A stretch of DNA of 64,000 nucleotides from RBG-16-66-20 sp036262835 (lineage in GTDB: Bacteria > Pseudomonadota > Gammaproteobacteria > Burkholderiales > SG8-39). The DNA lies in assembly GCA_036262835.1 (NCBI GenBank), contig DATAID010000076.1, positions 16,475-80,474 of the forward strand, given 5' to 3'. The stretch's first letter is position 1, and each line of letters starts with the position of its first letter. Positions 17,108 through 26,121 of this stretch are shown piece by piece. The notes beneath the pieces were generated by a model. The model ran no database searches and was not told the DNA's origin. It was given only the letters and a program-made list of their open reading frames with translations. The position numbers and the translations under genes were made by a program.

Positions 17108-17658
17108 CCCTGGCGCGGATCGGCGCCGGTCTCCTCATGGCGCTTGCCTTTTGCGGCGCGAATGCCCAGGGCAAGGCGGAGAAGAAATACCCGCTGCCCG
17201 GTCGCGGTACGCTGGTGGTCACGGTGCCCGCAAACTGGATCGACGAGCTGAAGCAGGACGACCAGACGCGGGCGCCGACGATCTCCTACACGCTTGCCGC
17301 GGGCAAGCCGCCGCAGGTGATGATGACGCCGATCTGGCCGGCGCGCTCCGACACGCCGCCGATCACGAAGGAGCTGGTGCGGCAGTATGTCGAGAACGCG
17401 CTCAAGCCGATCCGCGAGCAGGCCGTCGAGAAGAGCATCCCGATCGTCGAGTTCGCCGGCAAATCGGGCGCGGGCTACTACTTCGACGCGACCGACAAGG
17501 ATCCCGCGCCGGGCGAGTTCAAGTACCTGCGCCAGGGCATGCTGATGACGAACGGCATCGCGCTCGGCTTCACGATCCTGACCCACAGCCGCCAGGAGCC
17601 GCTCGTGCGCGAGGCGATGCAGGTGCTGCAGGGCGCTGCCGTTGCGCCCAAGCAGTAA
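17104..17658 (+). CDS. Exported hypothetical protein
   Basis: A 184-residue protein with a signal peptide (about 1-21, ending GANAQ). The mature part is beta-rich in appearance: GRGTLVVTVPANWIDELK near the start, ISYTLAAGKPPQVMMTPIW, and a closing LVREAMQVLQGAAV. No family is recognised with confidence; it could be one of the short periplasmic proteins that follow cupin genes in this order. ATGA overlap with the cupin indicates cotranslation. It converges with the RidA gene after 3 bases. Confidence 0.7.
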   Translation: MTLARIGAGLLMALAFCGANAQGKAEKKYPLPGRGTLVVTVPANWIDELKQDDQTRAPTISYTLAAGKPPQVMMTPIWPARSDTPPITKELVRQYVENALKPIREQAVEKSIPIVEFAGKSGAGYYFDATDKDPAPGEFKYLRQGMLMTNGIALGFTILTHSRQEPLVREAMQVLQGAAVAPKQ

Positions 17659-17661
17659 CTG

Positions 17662-18009
17662 CTACTTCGCCGCGACCACCATGATTTCGACGAGCGCGTT
17701 GGGATCGGCGAGCGCCGCCTCGACGCAGGCGCGCGCGGGCAGGTTCTTCTTGTCCACCCATTCGAGATAGACCTCGTTCATCGGCGCGCGGTTGCGGATG
17801 TCGGTCACCCAGATGGTCGCAGCAAGGATCTTCGACTTGCTGGAGCCGCACTTGGCGAGAAGGCGGTCGATCTCGCCCAGCACCTCGCGGGTCTGGCCCT
17901 TGACGTCCTGCTTCAGGTCCTTGGCGACGATTCCGGCGAGATAGACGGTCTGTCCGTGCTCGACGGCGAGGCTGAGGATCGGTCCGGGCTCATGACGGGT
18001 CACGCTCAT
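17662..18009 (-). CDS. RidA-family protein (enamine/imine deaminase-like)
   Basis: A 115-residue member of the Rid (YjgF/YER057c/UK114) family, which hydrolyses reactive enamines made by PLP enzymes. The conserved block NLPARACVEAALADPNALVE holds the arginine used for carboxylate binding and the glutamate near the C-terminus. The end (VEIMVVAAK) is typical. It lies last in a minus-strand run after purL and a Bug-type binding protein, 22 bases from the latter, with an AAGGAGAAG ribosome site. Confidence 0.88.
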   Translation of the reverse strand: MSVTRHEPGPILSLAVEHGQTVYLAGIVAKDLKQDVKGQTREVLGEIDRLLAKCGSSKSKILAATIWVTDIRNRAPMNEVYLEWVDKKNLPARACVEAALADPNALVEIMVVAAK

Positions 18010-18031
18010 TTCGCTTCTCCTTGGGGGTTTT

Positions 18032-18985
18032 TCAATCGGCCTTGACGCCGGCGCTCTTCGCCACCGCCGTCCACTTGTCGATGTCCGCCTTCATGATCGC
18101 GCCGAGCTGCTCGGGCGTGTTGCCCACGGCGTCGACGCCGATGCCCGCGAGGCGCTCGCGCACCTCGGGCAGCTGCAGCGACTTGACCACCTGGCTGTGG
18201 ATCGCCTCGATCACCGGGCGCGGCGTGCCGGCCGGCGCGAAAAGGCTCGTCCACAGCACGACCTCGTAATCTGGCATGCCCGCCTCGGCCATCGTGGGCA
18301 CGTCCGGAAGCGCCGGCGCGCGCGTGCGCGAGGTGACGGCCAGCGCGCGCAGGCGCCCGGCGCGCACCTGCGGCACGGCCGGGCCGGAGTCTACGAAGAT
18401 GAGCTGCACCTCGTTCGCCATCGCTGCATTCACCATGGCGGCGCTGCCTTTGTAGGGAATGTGGTTGATGCGCACGCCCGCCTGCAGCCGGAAAAGCTCG
18501 GCGGCGAGCTGGAAGGGCGTCGAGCCGGCGGCGTAGTTCAGCTGCCCGGATTGCCCCTTGGCGAGCGCGACCAGCTCCTTCACCGAATTCGCCGCGAGGC
18601 CCGGATTGACCGCAAGGATGAGCGGAAAGGAGCCGAGCATCGTCACCGGCGCGAAATCGCGCTGCGGGTCGTAAGGCAGCTTCGCGTACAGGCCGGGGTT
18701 GAAGGTCATGGCGCCGCTCGCGCCGACGAGCAGCGTATAGCCGTCGGGCGCGCTCTTCGCGGCCAGCTCGGTGGCGATGATCGCGTTCGCGCCGGGCTTG
18801 TTCTCGACGAGCACGGGCTGGCCCCAGGCCTCCTGCAGCTTCGCGCCGACCAGGCGCGCGATGATGTCGTTGCCGCCGCCGGGCGGAAAGCCGACGATGA
18901 GCTTGACCGGCTTGGAGGGGAAATTCTGGGCGTTGGCGAACCCCCAGAGCAAAACACCCAGCAGAAAAACAGCTACCCGACCCAT
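18032..18985 (-). CDS. Bug/TctC-family tricarboxylate-type solute-binding protein (orphan)
   Basis: A 317-residue periplasmic binding protein. Signal peptide ends GFANAQ; then the family start FPSKPVKLIVGFPPGGGND, the motif VLVENKPGANAIIATELAA, and GQLNYAAGSTPFQLAAELF. Bug proteins bind carboxylates, amides or aromatic acids, often without a linked transporter. Here no permease gene is adjacent: it sits between purL (13-base overlap with its 3' end) and ridA. It may use the TctAB permease encoded at 48.4-50.4 kb or act as a sensor; both are inference. Confidence 0.9.
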   Translation of the reverse strand: MGRVAVFLLGVLLWGFANAQNFPSKPVKLIVGFPPGGGNDIIARLVGAKLQEAWGQPVLVENKPGANAIIATELAAKSAPDGYTLLVGASGAMTFNPGLYAKLPYDPQRDFAPVTMLGSFPLILAVNPGLAANSVKELVALAKGQSGQLNYAAGSTPFQLAAELFRLQAGVRINHIPYKGSAAMVNAAMANEVQLIFVDSGPAVPQVRAGRLRALAVTSRTRAPALPDVPTMAEAGMPDYEVVLWTSLFAPAGTPRPVIEAIHSQVVKSLQLPEVRERLAGIGVDAVGNTPEQLGAIMKADIDKWTAVAKSAGVKAD

Positions 18986-21900
18986 TCGCGCGCGTTGTGG
19001 AAAAGCTGCATCCAAGGCGAATCCTCCCCTGCGTTGTCCGGCGACCAGGACATCTGCACGCTCCGGAACACGCGCTCCGGGTGCGGCATGACCACGGTGA
19101 AGCGCCCGTCCGGCGTGGTGAGCCCGGTGATGCCCTGCGGCGAGCCGTTCGGGTTGAGCGGATAAGTTTGCGTCACCTTGCCGCGGTTGTCGACAAACCG
19201 CAGGGCAACCTGCGCTTTTTGCAGGCAAGACTCGTCTTCGAAATAGGCGAAGCCCTCCCCATGCGCGGTGGCGATGGGCATGCGGCTTCCCGCCATGCCG
19301 CGCAGCAGGATCGAGGGGCTTTCCTGCACTTCCACCATGACGAAGCGCGCCTCGAACTGCGCCGAGCGGTTGGTGGTGAAGACCGGCCAGTGCTCGGCGC
19401 CCGGAATGATCTCCTTCAGCGCCGCCATCATCTGGCAGCCGTTGCAGGAGCCGAGCGCGAAGGTGTCCTTCCGCCCGAAGAACGCCTCGAATTCCCTGCG
19501 CGCCCGGGCATTGAAGAGGATCGACTTCGCCCAGCCCTGCCCGCCGCCCAGCACGTCGCCGTAGGAGAAGCCCCCGCAAGCGGCGAGCCCCTTGAAGCCT
19601 GCGAGCGACGCCCGGCCGGCGATCACGTCGGACATGTGCACGTCCACCGCCTCGAAGCCGGCGCGCGTGAACGCCGCGGCCATTTCAACCTGACTGTTTA
19701 CGCCTTGCTCTCTCAGGATTGAGACTTTTGGTTTTGCTCCCGTGGAAACGAAGAACGGCTTGATAGAAAAAGAAAGGGCAACAGACAACCCGGGATCCGA
19801 CGCATCGAGAGTCCGGTCGTACTCCTCCTTCGCACAGTCCGGGTTGTCGCGCAACTGCTGCATGAGGAACGAGGTCTCGGACCAGGCGCGCTGCAGCTCG
19901 ACGCGCTTTTCCTTCAGCACCGGCCGCGCCGTGCGCGTGAACACGATCTCGTCCCGGTCGTTCGGCGAGCCGATCGGAAATGCCACCTCACCGAGGCCGT
20001 GCCTGCGCAGCTCGTCCATCACCCGCGTGCGATCCGCGGCGCGTATCTGGAGCACCGCGCCGAGCTCCTCGGCGAAAAGCGCCTGCAGCGCCTTTTCCCT
20101 CAGGCGGCCGGCAAGCTGCTCCTCCTTGCCGCGCTTGAACCCGTCGACGTCGTCGGTCCAGGCGTCGAAAGTGAGCGCATCGAGATTCAGGGTGACGCCG
20201 CAATGCCCGGCGAACGCCATCTCGCACACCGTGGCGAAAAGACCCCCGTCCGACCGATCGTGGTAGGCGAGCAGCAGTCTTTCTTTCAGCAGGCTTTGGA
20301 CGGCATTGAAAAAGCCCTTGAGCAAAACCGGCGCATCGACATCCGGACACTCGTTGCCGAAGCGCGAAAACACCTGCGCCAGGATCGAGCCGCCCAGGCG
20401 GTTCCTGCCGCCCCCGAGGTCGACGAGGATGAGCTCCGTTTCCCCCGCGTCCGTGCGCAGCCGCGGCGTCAGCGTCGCGCGCGCGTCCTCGACGGCGGCG
20501 AACGCGGTGACGACGAGCGAGAGCGGCGCGAGCACCTCCTTGCCATCCCAGGCGGTGCGCATCGAGAGCGAATCCTTTCCGACCGGGATCGCCACGCCGA
20601 GCGCCGGGCAGAGCTCCAGCGCGACCGCGCGCACGGTGTCGTAGAGCGCGGCATCCTCGCCTGGCGATCCCGCCGCCGCCATCCAGTTCGCCGAGAGCTT
20701 CACCCTATCGAGCGCACGCACCTGCGCCGCCGCCAGATTGGTGAGCGCCTCGCCGATCGCCATGCGCCCGGAGGCCGGCCCGTCGATGAGCGCGAGGGGC
20801 GTACGCTCGCCCAGCGCGAACGCCTCGCCCCGGTAGCCCTCGTAATCCAGCAGCGTGACCGCGCAGTCGGACACCGGCACCTGCCAGGGGCCGACGAACG
20901 GGTCGCGCGAGCACAAGCCCCCGACCGTGCGATCGCCGATCGAAATGAGAAAGGTCTTGTCGGCGACTGCCGGGTGGCGCAGCACCCGATAGGCGGCCTC
21001 CTTGAGCTCCACGCCGTCGAGCGAGATCGGCTCGAGGCGATGCGCGACCCGCTTTACGTCCCGCACCATTCTGGGCGGCTTGCCGAGGACGACCTCGAGG
21101 GGCACATCCACCGCGGAATTGCCGAAGACCTCGTCCCTGACGGTCAGGCGCCCGTCCGAGGTCGCGGCGCCGAGAATGGAGAACGGACAGCGCTCGCGCT
21201 CGCAGATGGCGCGGAAAGCCTCGAGGCGCTCGGGCGCCACCGCGAGCACATAGCGCTCCTGCGCCTCGTTGCACCAGATCTCGCGCGGCGACATGCCGCT
21301 GTCCTCGGACGGCACCGCGCGCAGGTCGAGCCGCGCGCCGCGCTGCGCGGCATGCACCAGCTCCGGCAGCGCGTTCGACAGGCCGCCCGCGCCGACGTCA
21401 TGGATCGACAGCACCGGATTGCCCTCGCCCAGGCGCCGGCAGCGGTCGATGACCTCCTGCGCGCGCCGCTGGATCTCGGCGTTGCCGCGCTGCACCGAGT
21501 CGAAGTCGAGGTCCTCGGCGTTGGCGCCCGCGCCGATCGAGGAGGCCGCGCCCCCGCCCATGCCGATCAGCAATCCCGGCCCGCCGATCTGGATGAGCAG
21601 GGTCTTTTCCGGAAAATCCTTTTTCAGCGCGTTGTCCGCGGCGATGCTGCCCACGCCGCCCGCGAGCATGATCGGCTTGTGATAGCCGCGCACGACGCCA
21701 TTCACCTTCTGCTCGAAGGCGCGGAAGTAGCCGGCGAGATTCGGCCGGCCGAACTCGTTGTTGAAGGAAGCCGCGCCGATCGGCGCCTCGAGCATGATCT
21801 GCAGCGGCGAGACGATGCGTCCCGGGCGCCCGGGCCCCTTCGCCTCCCAGGGCCGCTCGGCGCCCGGAATGCGCAGGTGCGAGACCGAATAGCCGACGAG

Positions 21901-22875
21901 GCCCGCCTTGGGCTTCGCGCCGCGTCCGGTCGCGCCCTCGTCGCGGATCTCGCCGCCCGCGCCCGTCGCCGCGCCTGGAAACGGCGCGATCGCCGTCGGA
22001 TGGTTGTGGGTCTCGCACTTGGCGACGAAATGGGTGGTTTGAGGCTTCGCCCGGTAGACGTTGTTTTCCCCCGGGAAAAAATCGTTCGAGTCGGCGCCTT
22101 CGATGATGGCCGCATTGTCCGAATAGGCGAGCACCGTCCCCTGCGGATTGGCGGCGTGGGTGGCGCGGATCATGCCGAAGAGCGACTGCGGCTGCCGCTC
22201 CCCGTCGATCACCCAGTCGGCATTGAAGATCTTGTGGCGGCAGTGCTCCGAGTTCGCCTGCGCGAACATGGTGAGCTCCGCATCGCTAGGCTCGCGCCCG
22301 AGCGCGCCGTAGGCCTTGCGCAGGTAGCCGATCTCCTCCTCGCTGAGCGCGAGCCCGAGGCGGCGGTTCGCCTCCTCAAGCCCCGCAAGCGGCACCATGG
22401 CGAGCGGCCGGGGGGCGACGTGGCGGAAAATTCCCTCGGCCTCCTCGATCGCCGCGAGCACGCTCTCCGTCATGCGGTCGTGCAGGAGGGCGCCGGTCGC
22501 CGCGCGCTCGGCGGGCTTCGCGCCCTCGAGGAAAAATGCCGTGCCGCGCTCGATGCGGCGGACCTTGGCTAGACCGCAGTTGCGCGCGATGTCGGTCGCT
22601 TTCGATGACCAGGGCGAGATCGTCCCGAGCCGCGGCACCACCAGGTAGAGCGCGGCGCCGCGCGGTGCCTCGGCCGCAGGGCTCCCGTAACGCAGCAGCC
22701 GCTCGAGCAGCTGCCGCTCCCCGGCCTCGGGCGGCGACTCGAGCTCGACGAAATGCCAGTGCTCGGCGTGGAGCGCGCGCACGCCGCGCGCGACTTCTTG
22801 AATTCGGGAGAGAAGCTTGGCGAGCCGGAAATCCGACAGCGCCCGGGCGCCGCGGAGCTTCAGAACAGTGGCCAT
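18973..22875 (-). CDS. purL: Phosphoribosylformylglycinamidine synthase
   Basis: A 1300-residue large-form FGAM synthase of purine synthesis, with FGAR-AT, linker and glutaminase parts in one chain as in other beta/gammaproteobacteria. Visible blocks include MFAQANSEHCRHKIFNADW, CETHNHPTAIAPFPGAATG, the MgATP-binding IGGPGLLIGMGGGAASS, and the C-terminal glutaminase nucleophile in LGSCNGCQMMAAL with PHPERVFR. Length fits the family. The 3' end overlaps the start of the Bug gene by 13 bases. Confidence 0.97.
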   Translation of the reverse strand: MATVLKLRGARALSDFRLAKLLSRIQEVARGVRALHAEHWHFVELESPPEAGERQLLERLLRYGSPAAEAPRGAALYLVVPRLGTISPWSSKATDIARNCGLAKVRRIERGTAFFLEGAKPAERAATGALLHDRMTESVLAAIEEAEGIFRHVAPRPLAMVPLAGLEEANRRLGLALSEEEIGYLRKAYGALGREPSDAELTMFAQANSEHCRHKIFNADWVIDGERQPQSLFGMIRATHAANPQGTVLAYSDNAAIIEGADSNDFFPGENNVYRAKPQTTHFVAKCETHNHPTAIAPFPGAATGAGGEIRDEGATGRGAKPKAGLVGYSVSHLRIPGAERPWEAKGPGRPGRIVSPLQIMLEAPIGAASFNNEFGRPNLAGYFRAFEQKVNGVVRGYHKPIMLAGGVGSIAADNALKKDFPEKTLLIQIGGPGLLIGMGGGAASSIGAGANAEDLDFDSVQRGNAEIQRRAQEVIDRCRRLGEGNPVLSIHDVGAGGLSNALPELVHAAQRGARLDLRAVPSEDSGMSPREIWCNEAQERYVLAVAPERLEAFRAICERERCPFSILGAATSDGRLTVRDEVFGNSAVDVPLEVVLGKPPRMVRDVKRVAHRLEPISLDGVELKEAAYRVLRHPAVADKTFLISIGDRTVGGLCSRDPFVGPWQVPVSDCAVTLLDYEGYRGEAFALGERTPLALIDGPASGRMAIGEALTNLAAAQVRALDRVKLSANWMAAAGSPGEDAALYDTVRAVALELCPALGVAIPVGKDSLSMRTAWDGKEVLAPLSLVVTAFAAVEDARATLTPRLRTDAGETELILVDLGGGRNRLGGSILAQVFSRFGNECPDVDAPVLLKGFFNAVQSLLKERLLLAYHDRSDGGLFATVCEMAFAGHCGVTLNLDALTFDAWTDDVDGFKRGKEEQLAGRLREKALQALFAEELGAVLQIRAADRTRVMDELRRHGLGEVAFPIGSPNDRDEIVFTRTARPVLKEKRVELQRAWSETSFLMQQLRDNPDCAKEEYDRTLDASDPGLSVALSFSIKPFFVSTGAKPKVSILREQGVNSQVEMAAAFTRAGFEAVDVHMSDVIAGRASLAGFKGLAACGGFSYGDVLGGGQGWAKSILFNARARREFEAFFGRKDTFALGSCNGCQMMAALKEIIPGAEHWPVFTTNRSAQFEARFVMVEVQESPSILLRGMAGSRMPIATAHGEGFAYFEDESCLQKAQVALRFVDNRGKVTQTYPLNPNGSPQGITGLTTPDGRFTVVMPHPERVFRSVQMSWSPDNAGEDSPWMQLFHNAREWVG

Positions 22876-22890
22876 CTACCCCTGATCCAC

Positions 22891-22907
22891 ATCCGGTGAA
22901 CCCGGAT
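22891..22907. terminator. Small hairpin upstream of purL
   Basis: ATCCGG (22891-22896), a five-base loop, and CCGGAT (22902-22907) form a 6-base stem between purL and the gene upstream on the minus strand. A T-run follows only on the plus-strand side, which carries no gene ending here. It may instead be an mRNA structure in the purL leader. Confidence 0.25.
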
Positions 22908-22927
22908 TTTACCAGAGGAAAGCGCGT

Positions 22928-25900
22928 TTACTTCTTGATGACCGGATTTTGCGTCGTGCCGGTGATGTTCAGCACCGTGCGCAGCGTCTGGTTGGGCGTC
23001 TTCACTTCGGCGGCGATGCGTCCGGCGAGATTGCCGCCCGCGTCGATGTCGAGGTTCGCGCCCGCGTTCATCGCGCCCGAGCCGATGTTGAGGTTGCGAA
23101 GCTGCACCGTGCCCTTGTCGTACACGCCCTGGCCGGTCAGCTCGCTGAACTCGGTGGTCCCGCCGGTCTGGGCGCCGCCCGTCTCGAGCGCGCGCCGCAG
23201 CGAGAAGTTGCCGATGACGCCGTTCTCGATCTTGAAGCTTCCCTCGGCGCGGGCCGACTCGCCGAGCTTGGCCGGGTTGGGGCCGCTCAGCGTGTAGTTG
23301 CCGCGCGCCTCGACCTTGCCCTCCGACACGAGCGCGGGCGCGAACACGGCCACTTTGACGCCGCGCGAGCGCACCTCGCCTTCGACCGTCCAGTTCGAGC
23401 CCCAGCGGACGCGCGCGGTCCCGCTGATCAGCCCGTCGAACTGGCGGCCGTCGAACTCGGAGGACGCCACGCCCTGCCGGTTCGCGGTTCCCTTCCAGCC
23501 GAAATCCGAGAGGGAGAGCGCAGGCACGAAAGGAATCGCCAAGCTCGCCGCGCTTGCTTCGAAGGCGATTTCATTGCCGTTCGGCGTGAGCTTCATGGCG
23601 AGCTTGTCCGGCCCGCTGATGTTGACTGCCTGCAGCGCGCCTTCGCCGCCGACCGTCGCGTCGACGTCCAGCGGCGGCAGCGCCAGCGGCCCTTCGGCCT
23701 TCAATCCCTTCGCGACGATGCGGCCGACGCGGAAATTGGGCCCGCCCACCTTGCCGAAGAGCGCCTCGCCCAGCTGCGCCTGCGACACCGACGCACCCTC
23801 GAGCTCGATGCGGTTGAACGATTTCTTCGGGCCGAAGAGGGAGCCGACCTCCGGGTAGCCGCGCACGAGGCGGATCTTGACGTCGCCCACGGTGACGTCG
23901 GACAGATTCACCTGCACGCCCGTGATCACGGAGAGCCGCGCCGAAGCGACTTTCACCGGCACGCCAAGCGCCTCTGCGGCGGCTTTCTCGTAGTCCGAGG
24001 CCGACAGCGGCATCACCTGCAGCGCGCCGATGCCGCCGATCAGGATCACGAACACGGCGATCGCCACCGGCTTGCCCCACTTGACCGGCCGCTTGGCGAC
24101 CACCGCCGCCACCTGGTCGCGCTCGCGCGCCGCCTGGCGCGCCTCCCTGGAGACTCGGCTCTCGTCGCGCCGGACGTCGTCCATGTCGAGGTCCTCGTCG
24201 CTCACCCCGATGTCGTCGGCCTTCGCGGCGCCCGCGCCGGGCGCCTTGCTGCGCGGCGGCAGGGTCGCCTCGGCCGCTTTCTGCTCCGCGGCGCGCTGCT
24301 CGGCCTGCTTTTTCTCCTGCGCCTCCTGCGCCTTTCTCTTGCGCTCGGCTTCCTCGTCCTTGCGCCGCTCTTCTTCCTCGCGCGCCCGGCGCTCTTCGTC
24401 CTCTTTCGCCTTGCGCTCGGCGTCCTCTTTCGCGCGACGCTCGTCTTCCTCGCGGCGCTTCTTCTCCTCGGCCTCGCGGCGCCGGCGGTCCTCTTCGTCG
24501 CGCGCGCGCCGCGCCGACTCTTCCTTCTCCCTGCGCTCGGCTTCCTCCTTCGCCTTGCGCTCCTCTTCCTCCTTCTGCCCGAAAGAGTCCAGGTCGCCGA
24601 GCAGGCTGCCCAGATCTGCGCCTCCGCCCGCGGCAGCGGCAGCCGCCGCCGGCTCCGGCGCCTCTTCCTTCGCGGCCTTGCGGCCGGCGTCTTCCTTCGC
24701 CCGGCGCTCGGCGTCCTCCTTCTCGCGGCGCTCGGCGCGCTCCTTCTCGCGACGCTCGTCCTCGTCCTTGTGCCGCCGCGCCTGCTCCTCGCGGCGCTTG
24801 CGATCCTCTTCCTCGCGCCGCTTGCTCTCCGCCTCTTCCTTGGCGCGGCGCTCGGCGCGCTCCCTCTCGCGACGCTCGTCCTCTTCCTTGTGCCGCCGCT
24901 CCTGCTCCTCGCGGCGCTTGCGGTCCTCTTCCTCGCGCTGCTTGCGCTCGGCTTCCTCCTTCGCGCGTCGCTCGGCGAGCTCCTTTTCGTGGCGCTCGCG
25001 CTCTTCCTTGCGCCGCTGCTCTTCCTCCTCACGGCGCTTCCGATCCTCTTCCTCGCGCGCGCGCCGCTCTTCCTCGAGCTTCGCCTTCATCTCGGCTTCG
25101 AGGCGCTGGCGCAGCTCCTCGCCTTCGCGCTTGTTCTTTTCCTCGAGCTCCTTGCGCGCGCGCTCGGCCGCCTCTTCCGCGCGCTTCTCCGCCTCCTCGC
25201 GCGCCTTGCGCTCCTCCTCCAGCTTCGCCTTGAGCTCGGCCTCCAGGCGCGCCTTGTCCTTCGCCTCGGCCTCCGCCTTCGCTTTGGCTTCCGCCGCCAT
25301 CCGCAGCGCCATGTCGCGCGCCTGCTTGGCCTTCGTCTCGGCCTCGGCGCGCGCCCGCGCCTCGCTTTCGGCTTTCGCCCTCGCTTCGGCCTCGGCCTTC
25401 GCCTTTGCCTCGGCCGCCGCCTTCGCCTCGGCTTCCGCTTTCGCCTTCGCCTCCGCGGCGGCACGGGCCTTCGCCTCCGCTTCGGCCCTCGCTTTCGCTT
25501 CGGCGGCCGCTTTTGACTCGGCTTCCTGGCGCGCCCGGTAATCGGTCGCCGCCTGCTCCTTCGCCTTCTTCTCGGCCTCGGCGCGCGCCGCGGCCGCCAG
25601 GTCGATCGCCGGGGCCTTCGGCGGCGGCGGAGCGGCCGGCTTGGGAGGCGACGGGGCGAACGAGGTGAAATCCATGTCGTCGCCACCGCCCTTCGGGGGC
25701 GGCGCGGCCTTGCTGAAGTCGAGGCCGTCCGCTGCGTTGCCGGCCGGCTTGGGCGCCGCCTTGGGCGGCGCGGGGGCGACCTTGCGCAGCGGCGCGATCG
25801 GCTCGGCCGCCCCGGAGGACACCTCGCGCACGAACCCGTCCTTGTCGAACTGCTGGATGAGCGCGTCGAACTTGTCGGCCGGGATTTTCTCGAACTTCAG

Positions 25901-26059
25901 CGCGATGTCGGCGAGCGTCGTCTTGCCGTCGATCTCCTTCAGCACCGCGCGATCGCCGCGCGAAAGATGGCTCGTCTTGCCCGAGGCCTCCTGCACGCCT
26001 TTTCCGGTCTTGGAGAAGATCGCGCGCGGATTGAGCGGCGTGGTTTCCTTGGTGGCCAT
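22928..26059 (-). CDS. Winged-helix-like / long charged coiled-coil / AsmA-like fusion membrane protein
   Basis: A 1043-residue protein of unusual build. Residues about 10-82 look like the winged-helix-type domain of betaproteobacterial regulators (VLKEIDGKTTLADIALKFE, then FDKDGFVREV). A Pro/Ala linker (85-155) leads to a charged Ala/Lys/Glu/Arg helix (155-470), an Ala/Gly hinge with GADLGSLLGDLDSFG (471-495), a second charged helix (496-600) and an acidic patch SDEDLDMDDVR. One membrane segment (about 664-682, VAIAVFVILIGGIGAL) precedes about 360 periplasmic residues with AsmA-like beta features (NLSDVTVGDVKIRL, LNIGSGAMNAGANLDIDAG). AsmA proteins act in envelope lipid transport or homeostasis. 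Expected topology is N-terminus inside, AsmA part outside. The AsmA-like call is moderate and the function unknown. Confidence 0.7.
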   Translation of the reverse strand: MATKETTPLNPRAIFSKTGKGVQEASGKTSHLSRGDRAVLKEIDGKTTLADIALKFEKIPADKFDALIQQFDKDGFVREVSSGAAEPIAPLRKVAPAPPKAAPKPAGNAADGLDFSKAAPPPKGGGDDMDFTSFAPSPPKPAAPPPPKAPAIDLAAAARAEAEKKAKEQAATDYRARQEAESKAAAEAKARAEAEAKARAAAEAKAKAEAEAKAAAEAKAKAEAEARAKAESEARARAEAETKAKQARDMALRMAAEAKAKAEAEAKDKARLEAELKAKLEEERKAREEAEKRAEEAAERARKELEEKNKREGEELRQRLEAEMKAKLEEERRAREEEDRKRREEEEQRRKEERERHEKELAERRAKEEAERKQREEEDRKRREEQERRHKEEDERRERERAERRAKEEAESKRREEEDRKRREEQARRHKDEDERREKERAERREKEDAERRAKEDAGRKAAKEEAPEPAAAAAAAGGGADLGSLLGDLDSFGQKEEEERKAKEEAERREKEESARRARDEEDRRRREAEEKKRREEDERRAKEDAERKAKEDEERRAREEEERRKDEEAERKRKAQEAQEKKQAEQRAAEQKAAEATLPPRSKAPGAGAAKADDIGVSDEDLDMDDVRRDESRVSREARQAARERDQVAAVVAKRPVKWGKPVAIAVFVILIGGIGALQVMPLSASDYEKAAAEALGVPVKVASARLSVITGVQVNLSDVTVGDVKIRLVRGYPEVGSLFGPKKSFNRIELEGASVSQAQLGEALFGKVGGPNFRVGRIVAKGLKAEGPLALPPLDVDATVGGEGALQAVNISGPDKLAMKLTPNGNEIAFEASAASLAIPFVPALSLSDFGWKGTANRQGVASSEFDGRQFDGLISGTARVRWGSNWTVEGEVRSRGVKVAVFAPALVSEGKVEARGNYTLSGPNPAKLGESARAEGSFKIENGVIGNFSLRRALETGGAQTGGTTEFSELTGQGVYDKGTVQLRNLNIGSGAMNAGANLDIDAGGNLAGRIAAEVKTPNQTLRTVLNITGTTQNPVIKK
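24740..24979 (-). repeat. Two tandem 120-bp units encoding a 40-residue charged helical repeat
   Basis: Residues about 361-400 and 401-440 of the coiled-coil protein repeat almost exactly with a period of 40: KRREEQERRHKEEDERRE against KRREEQARRHKDEDERRE. The DNA repeats with a period of 120 bases (compare 24721-24780 with 24841-24900). Partial, more diverged units continue on both sides. Such a tract can change length by recombination or slippage. Confidence 0.85.
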
Positions 26060-26068
26060 GGGGCGCCG

Positions 26069-26075
26069 TATTATA
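26069..26075. promoter_or_regulatory. Superimposed -10 elements between the coiled-coil gene and lhgO-like gene
   Basis: Minus strand: a perfect TATAAT (26070-26075) whose transcript would begin about 4 bases before the ATG at 26059. Plus strand: TATTAT (26069-26074), which would begin about 41 bases before the ATG at 26122. No -35 of quality is visible for either, so confidence is limited. Confidence 0.35.
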
Positions 26076-26121
26076 GCCAGCGACAGGGGTGATCCGGCCG
26101 CCCGGCTAGAATCGCCGCCGC

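Noticed and set aside
22949..25516. An 855-codon frame opposite the coiled-coil gene, rich in Leu, Phe and Arg
   Set aside because: It is the complement of Lys/Glu/Arg codons; the minus-strand frame has a start, a membrane segment and a domain order.
24202..25686. Coiled-coil gene as an SMC/chromosome-segregation protein
   Set aside because: No Walker A or B motifs or hinge are present, and a membrane segment with an AsmA-like part follows.
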